Assembly: GCA_964551215.1 (NCBI GenBank)
Contig: CAZKBV010000023.1
Span: 1-24,512, forward strand
Direction of reading: 5' to 3'
From: JAFLUQ01 sp964551215
GTDB lineage: Bacteria > Bacillota > Clostridia > UMGS1883
Length of the DNA stretch: 24,512 bases
The notes under the pieces are model-generated. The model was not told the origin of the DNA, ran no database searches, and saw only the letters and a list, made by a program, of their open reading frames with translations. Position 1 is the stretch's first letter. Every line of letters begins with the position of its first letter. Positions 14,007 to 21,290 of the stretch are shown here, piece by piece. The translations under genes were made by a program, and so were the position numbers.

Positions 14007-15743
14007 ATGCCGCTTGACGCAATTGCGGTTCGGGCTCAGGTAAACGAGCTTCAAAGCGTTACTGGCTTTAAAATAGATAAAATACAGCAGCCGGAAAAGG
14101 ATATGATTATTCTGTCCCTTCGCGGAGCGGGCAGAGCCGAAAGGCTGCTTGTAAGCGCAAACAGCGCCAACGCGAGAGTTCACCTTACCGGCGAAAGACC
14201 GGAAAATCCCCCCTCTCCGCCCATGTTCTGTATGCTTCTCAGGAAGCACCTTACCGGCGGAAGGATTACCGCGATAAGGCAGAAGGGCTTTGAAAGAATT
14301 ATTGACATTGAAATCGAAAGCTATACGGAACTGGGCGATTCCGCCGCGAAGCACCTTGTGTGCGAGATAATGGGGCGCAACAGCAACATAATTTTCCTAA
14401 ACGAGGAAATGAAAATAATCGACAGCATAAAGCACGTGGACATAACCGTCAGCTCCGTGAGAAATATTCTTCCGGGCCTAAAATACGTCCTTCCCCCCTC
14501 CGGCGACAGGCTGGATCCGGAAATTTCGGCGGCGGAGGATTTTTACGCCGCTCTTTCAGGGTGCGCCGAAGGCATGGCGGCGGATAAGGCGGCGTGTTCC
14601 GCCGTGGAGGGCATAAGTCCCCTGATGGCAAGGGAGTGCGTTTTCCGTGCCTGCGGCGACGGGAGCCTTAAAATCGGCGAGATGAGCGAAGAAAACCTCC
14701 GCGCCTCCGCCGCCGAAATGGAGAAAATGTTCCGTAAAGCCAAGGCGGGCGAATTTTCGCCCTGTATCCTTTTGAAGCCGGATAAGACCGCCGCCGACTT
14801 TGCTCCCTTTACGATACGCCAGTACGGCGGAGCCGTTGACGTGCAGCCAAGGGAAACCATGAACGCCGCCGTGGAGGAGTTTTATCTGAGAAGGGACAGA
14901 GACGCCCGAATGAAGAACCATTCCGCCGCGCTGACGAAGGTGGTCGGCAACAATCTTTCCCGGGCGGCAAAGAAGCTGAATCTGCTTCAAAGCGATCTTA
15001 AGGCCTCCCTCGGCAGGGAAAAGTACCGCGTATACGGGGATCTTCTCACGGCGAACCTTTACCGCGTAAATAAGGGCGATAAAAATATCACCGTTGAAAA
15101 CTACTACGAAGAGGGGCTTCCCAAGGTTGTAATCCCCTTAGACGAAAGCAAGTCCCCGTCTCAGAATGTAAAAAATTACTACAATAAATACAAAAAGGCA
15201 AAAAATACCGAGATTTATTCCAAAGAGCAGATAGAAAAAACGAAAAAGGAAATAGAGTATCTGGAGTCCGTTTCCCTTGCGCTGGAAAACGCCGCGTCTT
15301 TGAAAGAGCTTGGCGAAATAAATGCCGAACTGGAGAACGAGGGCTATATAAAAAATCAGGGCGGCGGCAAAAAAAGGCCCAAGACCGCCGCGGCTTCCGA
15401 ACCTATGGAATTTGACGCGCTGGGATACAAGGTGCTTATAGGCCGCAACAACGCGCAGAACGATTACCTTACCTTAAAAATAGGACGCAGCCGGGATTTG
15501 TGGCTCCACACAAAAAATATTGCCGGAAGCCACACCCTCATAAAATATCAGGGGGAGGATTTCCCTCCGGAGGTTATAACCCGTGCGGCGGAGCTGGCGG
15601 CGTACTATTCAAAAGGGAAAAATTCCCCTAAGGTGGAAGTTGATTACTGCCCCGTAAGCCACGTCCGGAAGCCCAACGGAGCGAAGGCCGGAATGGTGAT
15701 TTACGAGGGATATAACACGGCTGTGGTTGAGCCGAAGGGATAA
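14007..15743 (+). CDS. rqcH: Rqc2/NEMF homologue RqcH (fibronectin-binding A family)
   Basis: Binds obstructed 50S subunits and, with tRNA-Ala, adds alanine tails that mark stalled nascent chains for degradation. The 578 residues show the NFACT-N domain (PPMFCMLLRKHLTGG about 71-85, CEIMGRNSNIIF), a central helical/coiled-coil part, and the C-terminal NFACT-R domain (LIGRNNAQNDYLT, DLWLHTKNIAGSH). The Asp-Arg pair essential in Bacillus subtilis RqcH (97-98) is Glu96-Arg97 here. The start at 14007 is chosen because GGAGG (13994-13998) lies 8 nt upstream and the N-terminus MPLDAIAV fits the family. Older annotations call it fibronectin-binding protein; that role is doubtful for a cytoplasmic protein. 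Confidence 0.93.
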   Translation: MPLDAIAVRAQVNELQSVTGFKIDKIQQPEKDMIILSLRGAGRAERLLVSANSANARVHLTGERPENPPSPPMFCMLLRKHLTGGRITAIRQKGFERIIDIEIESYTELGDSAAKHLVCEIMGRNSNIIFLNEEMKIIDSIKHVDITVSSVRNILPGLKYVLPPSGDRLDPEISAAEDFYAALSGCAEGMAADKAACSAVEGISPLMARECVFRACGDGSLKIGEMSEENLRASAAEMEKMFRKAKAGEFSPCILLKPDKTAADFAPFTIRQYGGAVDVQPRETMNAAVEEFYLRRDRDARMKNHSAALTKVVGNNLSRAAKKLNLLQSDLKASLGREKYRVYGDLLTANLYRVNKGDKNITVENYYEEGLPKVVIPLDESKSPSQNVKNYYNKYKKAKNTEIYSKEQIEKTKKEIEYLESVSLALENAASLKELGEINAELENEGYIKNQGGGKKRPKTAAASEPMEFDALGYKVLIGRNNAQNDYLTLKIGRSRDLWLHTKNIAGSHTLIKYQGEDFPPEVITRAAELAAYYSKGKNSPKVEVDYCPVSHVRKPNGAKAGMVIYEGYNTAVVEPKG

Positions 15744-15785
15744 GGATACGAGATTAAAATATTTACGTAACGAGGAATGATAGCA

Positions 15786-17636
15786 TTGAACAAGCTTTTG
15801 GATAAAATAAATTCTCCTTCGGATTTAAAGAAGCTGAATCAGGCTCAGCTTAAAGAGCTTAGCGCGCAGGTGAGGCGGGAGCTTTTGGATGTGGTTTCCG
15901 AAAACGGAGGGCATCTTTCGAGCAACTTAGGGGCGGTGGAGCTGACAATAGCCCTGTGCCGCAGTCTCAATCTGCCTGAGGATAAGCTGATTTGGGATGT
16001 GGGGCATCAGTCCTACGTATACAAAATGTTTACGGGGCGGCGGGAGCTTTTGAAAAAGCTCCGCTCCATGGAAGGAGCGTGCGGCTTTTGCTCTCCGGAA
16101 GAATCGGAATACGATTTTTCGGTTACCGGTCACAGCTCCACCTCCCTTTCGACAGCCTTGGGAGCGGTTACCGCCGGCAAACTGACCGGAAACGGCGGAC
16201 GCGTCTGCTGCGTTATAGGTGACGGCGCCCTGACGGGCGGTCTGGCTATGGAGGCTCTTCAAAGCATAGGGCAGGCAAGAGCGCCAATGCTTATAGTTTT
16301 AAACGACAACGAAATGTCCATATCAAAAAACGTCGGCAGCCTTTCAACGCTTCTTTCCCGGGCAAGAACCGGCAAAACCTACAAAAAAGCCAAAATACAG
16401 GTTGAACAGGCCTTGAACAGGATTCCTCTTTGCGGCGAAAAGCTGAGCCATGCCGTAAGAAACGCGAAAAATCATCTTAAATTCGCGGTTTCAGCGGGTA
16501 CCTTCTTCGAATCAATCGGCATTACATATCTGGGGCCCGTGAACGGACACAGTATTTCCGATATGGAGGAGCTTTTTAAGCGCGCGCTGGACATGAACGA
16601 GCCTGTTGTGGTTCATGTGCTGACAAAAAAGGGCAAGGGCTATATTCCGGCGGAGGAGGCTCCCCAAAAATATCACGGCGTAGCTCCTTTTGACAAATCA
16701 AAAGGGGTGAAAGACGGGGACGAGACATATTCCTCGGTTTTCGGCAGGGAGCTTTGCGGCCTTGCCGCCGAGGACGGACGCATTGCGGCAATAACCCCGT
16801 CCATGACCTTGGGCAGCGGTCTTGGCGGCTTTGCGAAAAAGTATAAGGACAGGTTTTTCGATGTGGGCATAGCCGAGGGCCACGCGGTCACCTTCGGGGC
16901 CGGCATAGCCGCCGGAGGAGCTTTGCCCGTAATAAGCATATATTCTTCGTTTTTACAGCGCGCCTACGACAATGTTATCCACGATTTGGCGATACAGAAT
17001 CTTCACGCCGTGCTGGCGGTGGACAGAGCCGGACTTATCCCCGGCGACGGAGCCACGCATCAGGGAGTGTTTGACGTGGCCTTCCTTTCCGCCATACCGA
17101 ATGTGGCCGTGCTGGCGCCGTCCTCCTTCAGCGAGCTGAGAAAAATGCTCCGCTATGCCGTAAAGGAGCATAACGGCACTATAGCCGTGCGCTACCCAAG
17201 GGGCGGGGAAAAAATGCCCATTGATAACGGCGACTTTGTTTTCGGCAAGGCGGCCGTGCTTAAAGAGGGCAGCGACGTGACGCTGGTTTCCTACGGCTCC
17301 ATGACGGCAAGGGCGGTTATGTGCGCCGAAAAGCTTGAAAAGAGAGGAATCTCCGCCGAGGTTATAGATTTAAGGACAATAAAGCCCATGGACGTAAATT
17401 CCGTAATCAACAGCGGAAGAAAAACCGGAAAAATAGTTCTCATGGAGGAGGTCGTGCGCTGCGGCGGCATAGGGGAACAGCTTTTGGCTTATCTGACAGA
17501 AAGAAAGGTGAATATTCCCTTTAAGATAATCGCCCTTCCCGACAGATTCATTCCCCACGCGACGGCGCGGGAGCTGGAGGAATACTTCGGCTTTACCCCG
17601 GATGGACTTATAAAGGCAATGGAGGGAATACTTTGA
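15786..17636 (+). CDS. dxs: 1-deoxy-D-xylulose-5-phosphate synthase
   Basis: Thiamine diphosphate enzyme that condenses pyruvate and glyceraldehyde-3-phosphate, the first step of the non-mevalonate isoprenoid pathway; its products also feed undecaprenyl phosphate. The 616 residues show WDVGHQSY with catalytic His, the GDGALTGG...NDNEMS thiamine-binding motif (about 145-177), the central transketolase part with AEGHAVTFGAGIA carrying the catalytic Glu, and a C-terminal domain with MEEVVRCGGIGEQ. The TTG at 15786 is preferred over the ATG at 15777: GAGG ends 10 nt before the TTG but only 1 nt before the ATG, and the shorter form matches family N-termini. It overlaps tlyA by 4 nt. Confidence 0.94.
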   Translation: MNKLLDKINSPSDLKKLNQAQLKELSAQVRRELLDVVSENGGHLSSNLGAVELTIALCRSLNLPEDKLIWDVGHQSYVYKMFTGRRELLKKLRSMEGACGFCSPEESEYDFSVTGHSSTSLSTALGAVTAGKLTGNGGRVCCVIGDGALTGGLAMEALQSIGQARAPMLIVLNDNEMSISKNVGSLSTLLSRARTGKTYKKAKIQVEQALNRIPLCGEKLSHAVRNAKNHLKFAVSAGTFFESIGITYLGPVNGHSISDMEELFKRALDMNEPVVVHVLTKKGKGYIPAEEAPQKYHGVAPFDKSKGVKDGDETYSSVFGRELCGLAAEDGRIAAITPSMTLGSGLGGFAKKYKDRFFDVGIAEGHAVTFGAGIAAGGALPVISIYSSFLQRAYDNVIHDLAIQNLHAVLAVDRAGLIPGDGATHQGVFDVAFLSAIPNVAVLAPSSFSELRKMLRYAVKEHNGTIAVRYPRGGEKMPIDNGDFVFGKAAVLKEGSDVTLVSYGSMTARAVMCAEKLEKRGISAEVIDLRTIKPMDVNSVINSGRKTGKIVLMEEVVRCGGIGEQLLAYLTERKVNIPFKIIALPDRFIPHATARELEEYFGFTPDGLIKAMEGIL

Positions 17637-18433
17637 AGAGACGGCTCGACGTGTATCTGGTGGAAGAAGGCCTTATAAGCGGCCGTGACCTTGCGAAAAG
17701 CATAATTATGGAGGGCAAGGTTTATGTAAACGGCCAAAAGGCCGACAAGGCCGGTATGCAGACAGGCGATAAAGATAAGGTTGAAGTTCGGGGCGAGGCT
17801 CTCAGGTACGTAAGTCGGGGCGGCCTTAAGCTGGAAAAGGCCATGAAAAGCTTCCCCATAGACTTAAAGGGAAAAACCGCCATGGATATAGGGGCCTCCA
17901 CGGGAGGCTTTACGGACTGTATGCTCCAAAACGGGGCGGAAAGGGTCTTTGCCGTGGATGTGGGATACGGTCAGCTTGCGTGGAAGCTGCGCACCGACGA
18001 AAGGGTAGTAAATATGGAGCGGACGAACATCCGCAATGTGACGGCGGAGGATATAGGCGTTCCCTTGGACTTCGTCTCCATAGACGTGGCGTTTATATCC
18101 TTGGAGCTTGTGCTTCCTGTGGCTCATTCTCTCCTTAAAGACGGAGGACGTGTGGTGGCTTTGATAAAGCCCCAGTTTGAAGCCGGACGGGACAAGGTCG
18201 GCAAAAAGGGAGTTGTCCGCGACGGAGCCGTACATCGGGAGGTAGTCGAAAGGATAGTGAATTTTGCTCAGCGCAACGGATTTACCGTGCTGGGGCTGGA
18301 TTTTTCCCCGATAAAAGGGCCGGAGGGCAATATCGAGTATCTTATGTACGCCGAAAAGGGCGTCGGCGAAGAAAAGAACTTCGCCGAAGAAATCGAGGCT
18401 CTTGTGGAAAAAAGCCACGCTGAGGCAAAGTAA
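17633..18433 (+). CDS. tlyA: TlyA family rRNA 2'-O-methyltransferase
   Basis: Predicted S-adenosylmethionine-dependent methyltransferase acting on ribosomal RNA; in mycobacteria TlyA methylates 16S and 23S rRNA and sets capreomycin sensitivity. The 266 residues consist of an N-terminal S4 RNA-binding domain (about 1-60) and an FtsJ/RrmJ-like fold with MDIGASTGGF (84-93). The K-D-K-E catalytic tetrad is visible as Lys66 or Lys69, Asp151 (SIDVAF), Lys179 (LIKPQFEAG) and Glu235 (GPEGNIEYL). It starts at TTG, overlapping the dxs stop as TTGA, with GGAGGG 7 nt upstream. The name haemolysin found in databases is historical. The dxs-tlyA pairing is common in Clostridia. Confidence 0.93.
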   Translation: MKRRLDVYLVEEGLISGRDLAKSIIMEGKVYVNGQKADKAGMQTGDKDKVEVRGEALRYVSRGGLKLEKAMKSFPIDLKGKTAMDIGASTGGFTDCMLQNGAERVFAVDVGYGQLAWKLRTDERVVNMERTNIRNVTAEDIGVPLDFVSIDVAFISLELVLPVAHSLLKDGGRVVALIKPQFEAGRDKVGKKGVVRDGAVHREVVERIVNFAQRNGFTVLGLDFSPIKGPEGNIEYLMYAEKGVGEEKNFAEEIEALVEKSHAEAK

Positions 18434-18452
18434 AGGAATTTGGGGTGAACAC

Positions 18453-20711
18453 ATGACTCTTGAAGAAAAATACAAATCCCTCAGGGGATTTGACAGGCCG
18501 GACGAAAAAATAACCGAATTTATAGAAAAAATGGGCGTGGATACGGGCGAAATAATCGCCGCCGCCCGCAGCGACCTGAAAACCGACGGAAGCTACGGCG
18601 CTGTTTGGATGTTTGTTTCGGAGAAAGGTCTTTTTACGGCGGATTCCGAGGAAGGGTATTTTTGCTCATATCCATTTAAGGAATGGGAAATACGCCTTGA
18701 AAACTACATAGCCACCGGAGCGCTCGTTGCCGTCTGCGGCGAAAAGGAGACTGTTGCGGCGGCCTTTACAAGCTCCGTAGCCTTCGGCGCGGGGAACATC
18801 TGCCGCGTATGCGAAAGAATTAAGGAAGGAAAGCCCCTAACCGACGAGGATTTTAACAGAGGCGGCGAGGACAGAGTCTGTCCCAAGTGCGGCACTCCCT
18901 ACGAGAAGGGGCGGCGTACCTGCTCGAAATGCCAAAACAAGAAAAAGCTGTTCCTTCGAGTGATGGGCTATATGCCCCGGTATAAAAAGGAGCTTGCCCT
19001 TGTTATGGGGCTTATACTTCTGAGCAGCGCCATCAGTCTTATACGCCCCTACCTTAACGGGAACACCCTTTACGACCAAGTGCTTACCGAGGGCGGAGCC
19101 TATTACGGGAAAATAATCCCCTTTGTGCTTATGATGATAGGCCTGGAGGTGATAACCCTTGCCGTCAACATAATTCAGGGACGTGTGGGCGCGGTAGTGT
19201 CGAGCAAAATAGTTTACGACATCAAGAGCGAGGTTTTCGACGCAATGCAGCGGCTGAGCATGAGCTTTTTCAACTCGAAGCACACCGGCAGCCTTATGAA
19301 CAGAGTCAACTCCGACGCTTTGGATATACAGTACTTTCTGAACGACGGCCTTCCACAGTTCATTATAAACGCAATTACAATACTCGGAATCGGCTCCGTA
19401 ATATTTATAAACAATCCCCTGCTGGCGCTGCTTATTATGCTGCCCGTGCCGCTGATAGTGTTTATAATCAAAAGGATTATTCCCAAGTTCAACCGCTTTA
19501 AGTGGATTGGCTGGAACAAATCCAGCAAGCTGAACAGCGTTATAAACGATTCCCTTTTGGGGGCAAGAGTCGTAAAGGCCTTCGGCAAGGAGAAAAACGA
19601 GGTTGACCGCTTTGAAAACGCCACTCAGGAGCTTTACGACGTACGCGTTAAGGAAGGCCTTATGTCGGCAAGGGTTTTTCCGGTGATGAACTACCTTATG
19701 ACCATAGGCGGCCTTTTCGTTTGGGGACTTGGCGGCTGGCAGGTGCTGAGCGGAAATATGACCTTCGGCACGCTTATGACCTTTGTGGGGTATATAAGTA
19801 TGCTTTACGCCCCCATCAACTTTATGATAAGAACCTACGACTGGTGGGCCAACTGCATGAACAGCGCCCAGCGTATTTTTGAAATTGTTGACCGTCAGAC
19901 GGACGTTCCCGAAGCCAAGGATCCGGTGGACATAGGCCGCATAAAGGGCGATGTGGAGCTGAGGGACGTGACCTTTGCCTACGAACCCAACAAAAACGTA
20001 CTCCACAACGTCAGCTTCAGGGTGTATCCCGGCGAAATGATAGGTCTTGTAGGCCACAGCGGAGCGGGAAAATCCACAATTACAAATATAATTACGCGTC
20101 TTTACGATGTGACCGAGGGAGAAATCCTTATCGACGGCGTAAACATCAAAAAAATACGCCAGAAGGATCTTCACGGCCAGATAGGAATGGTTTTGCAGGA
20201 TACGTTCCTTTTCAGCGGAACAATTGCCGAAAACATAGCCTACGCCCGCCCCGACGCCACAATGGAGGAAATTGTACGGGCGGCAAAGTTAGCCAACGCC
20301 CACGATTTTATTATGAAGCTGCCCGATGGCTACGAAACCGAAATAGGCAAGCGCAGAACCAACTTAAGCGGCGGCGAGCGTCAGCGTATCTCCATCGCCC
20401 GTACGGTGCTTCTGGATCCGGCGATACTTATTCTGGACGAGGCCACGTCGTCTTTGGATACCGAAACAGAGCAGCAGATACAGCAGGCTCTGGAAACTCT
20501 TACCAAGGGACGCACCACAATAGCCATTGCCCATCGGCTTTCCACCCTGAAAAATGCCGACAGGCTTGTTGTGGTTGAGAGGGGAGAAATTGCCGAAATA
20601 GGAACCCACGAGGAGCTTGCGAAAAAGCCCGGAGGAATATATGCCCGCATGGTCGGGCGGCAAAGGGACGCCCTGAAAATACGGGGCGTGGGCGACGAAG
20701 AACAACTGTAA
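18453..20711 (+). CDS. ABC exporter half-subunit with N-terminal soluble domain and zinc ribbon (first of pair)
   Basis: Predicted membrane exporter subunit, fused membrane and ATPase domains. The 752 residues comprise an N-terminal soluble domain (1-140, beta-rich, PH-like by appearance only), a zinc ribbon (Cys143, Cys146, Cys157, Cys160), about six membrane helices (about 182-470) and a nucleotide-binding domain: Walker A GHSGAGKST (534-542), Gln582, LSGGE (638-642), Walker B with catalytic Glu663, His694. All ATPase residues are intact. The ATG at 18453 has GGGGTGA upstream; a longer frame overlaps tlyA. It is followed by a DUF1854 gene and a second such subunit, so a heterodimer is likely. 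From memory, database families associate DUF1854 and similar transporters with cyanophycin loci; no cyanophycin gene is seen here. Confidence 0.88.
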   Translation: MTLEEKYKSLRGFDRPDEKITEFIEKMGVDTGEIIAAARSDLKTDGSYGAVWMFVSEKGLFTADSEEGYFCSYPFKEWEIRLENYIATGALVAVCGEKETVAAAFTSSVAFGAGNICRVCERIKEGKPLTDEDFNRGGEDRVCPKCGTPYEKGRRTCSKCQNKKKLFLRVMGYMPRYKKELALVMGLILLSSAISLIRPYLNGNTLYDQVLTEGGAYYGKIIPFVLMMIGLEVITLAVNIIQGRVGAVVSSKIVYDIKSEVFDAMQRLSMSFFNSKHTGSLMNRVNSDALDIQYFLNDGLPQFIINAITILGIGSVIFINNPLLALLIMLPVPLIVFIIKRIIPKFNRFKWIGWNKSSKLNSVINDSLLGARVVKAFGKEKNEVDRFENATQELYDVRVKEGLMSARVFPVMNYLMTIGGLFVWGLGGWQVLSGNMTFGTLMTFVGYISMLYAPINFMIRTYDWWANCMNSAQRIFEIVDRQTDVPEAKDPVDIGRIKGDVELRDVTFAYEPNKNVLHNVSFRVYPGEMIGLVGHSGAGKSTITNIITRLYDVTEGEILIDGVNIKKIRQKDLHGQIGMVLQDTFLFSGTIAENIAYARPDATMEEIVRAAKLANAHDFIMKLPDGYETEIGKRRTNLSGGERQRISIARTVLLDPAILILDEATSSLDTETEQQIQQALETLTKGRTTIAIAHRLSTLKNADRLVVVERGEIAEIGTHEELAKKPGGIYARMVGRQRDALKIRGVGDEEQL

Positions 20712-20728
20712 ATAAGGGAGGCGCCATA

Positions 20729-21256
20729 ATGGAAAATAAAATGAAAAAGTACGCCGACGTAAACTATCTTTCGCCGGAAAGCTGTACCTTCTATGAAACG
20801 GAAGGGGGGCTTTTAGGAATGAAGGAGGGCGGCGAGGATTTGGGCCGAATAGCTCTTGTACGTATGTTTCCCCTGAAAAATCCGGAAAAGTTCATCTCCG
20901 TTAGGAAGGAGAACAGGGGCAGAAACGACAGCCGAGGAGAGTACGGCGTCATTGAGGATATATCCCTTTTTTCAGGGGAACAGCGCCGGCTTATTGACAA
21001 GGAGCTTAAGCGGCGGTACTTTGTTCCCGAAATAACAAAGGTGGTCAGCGTAAAAGAGGAATACGGCCACACCTACTGGAATACCCTGACAACCGCCGGA
21101 GAGCGGAGCTTTACGGTGTTCGACATGAACAGCAACCTGCTCAATCTGGGGGGCGGAAGAGTGATGATAATAGATGTGGACGGGAACCGTTACGTTTTCC
21201 CCGATGTGAGCAAAATAGGCGAAAAGGCCCTGAGACTGGTGGAAATTTGGATATAA
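20729..21256 (+). CDS. DUF1854 family protein
   Basis: A 175-residue soluble protein without membrane segments or signal peptide. It shows the DUF1854 pattern: a beta-rich first part (GRIALVRMFPLKNPEKFISV, about 44-63), the helix segment IDKELKRRYFVPEITKVVSV (about 91-110) with conserved Arg-x-Phe-Val-Pro-Glu-Ile core, the Trp in TYWNTL, and LGGGRVMIIDVDGNRYVFPD near the C-terminus. The biochemical role is unknown. It lies between two ABC subunits, 17 nt after one and 34 nt before the other, with GGGAGG 8 nt before its ATG, so it probably serves the transporter, for example as a cytoplasmic regulator or substrate adaptor (inference). Confidence 0.83.
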   Translation: MENKMKKYADVNYLSPESCTFYETEGGLLGMKEGGEDLGRIALVRMFPLKNPEKFISVRKENRGRNDSRGEYGVIEDISLFSGEQRRLIDKELKRRYFVPEITKVVSVKEEYGHTYWNTLTTAGERSFTVFDMNSNLLNLGGGRVMIIDVDGNRYVFPDVSKIGEKALRLVEIWI

Positions 21257-21290
21257 CTAAACGCAATCGAAATTTAGGGCAGGTGATTAA

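Noticed and set aside
18837..20174. Minus-strand open frame of 445 codons opposite the first ABC gene
   Set aside because: It is antisense to conserved ABC sequence; the composition rich in His, Tyr and Val is that of a reverse-frame shadow.
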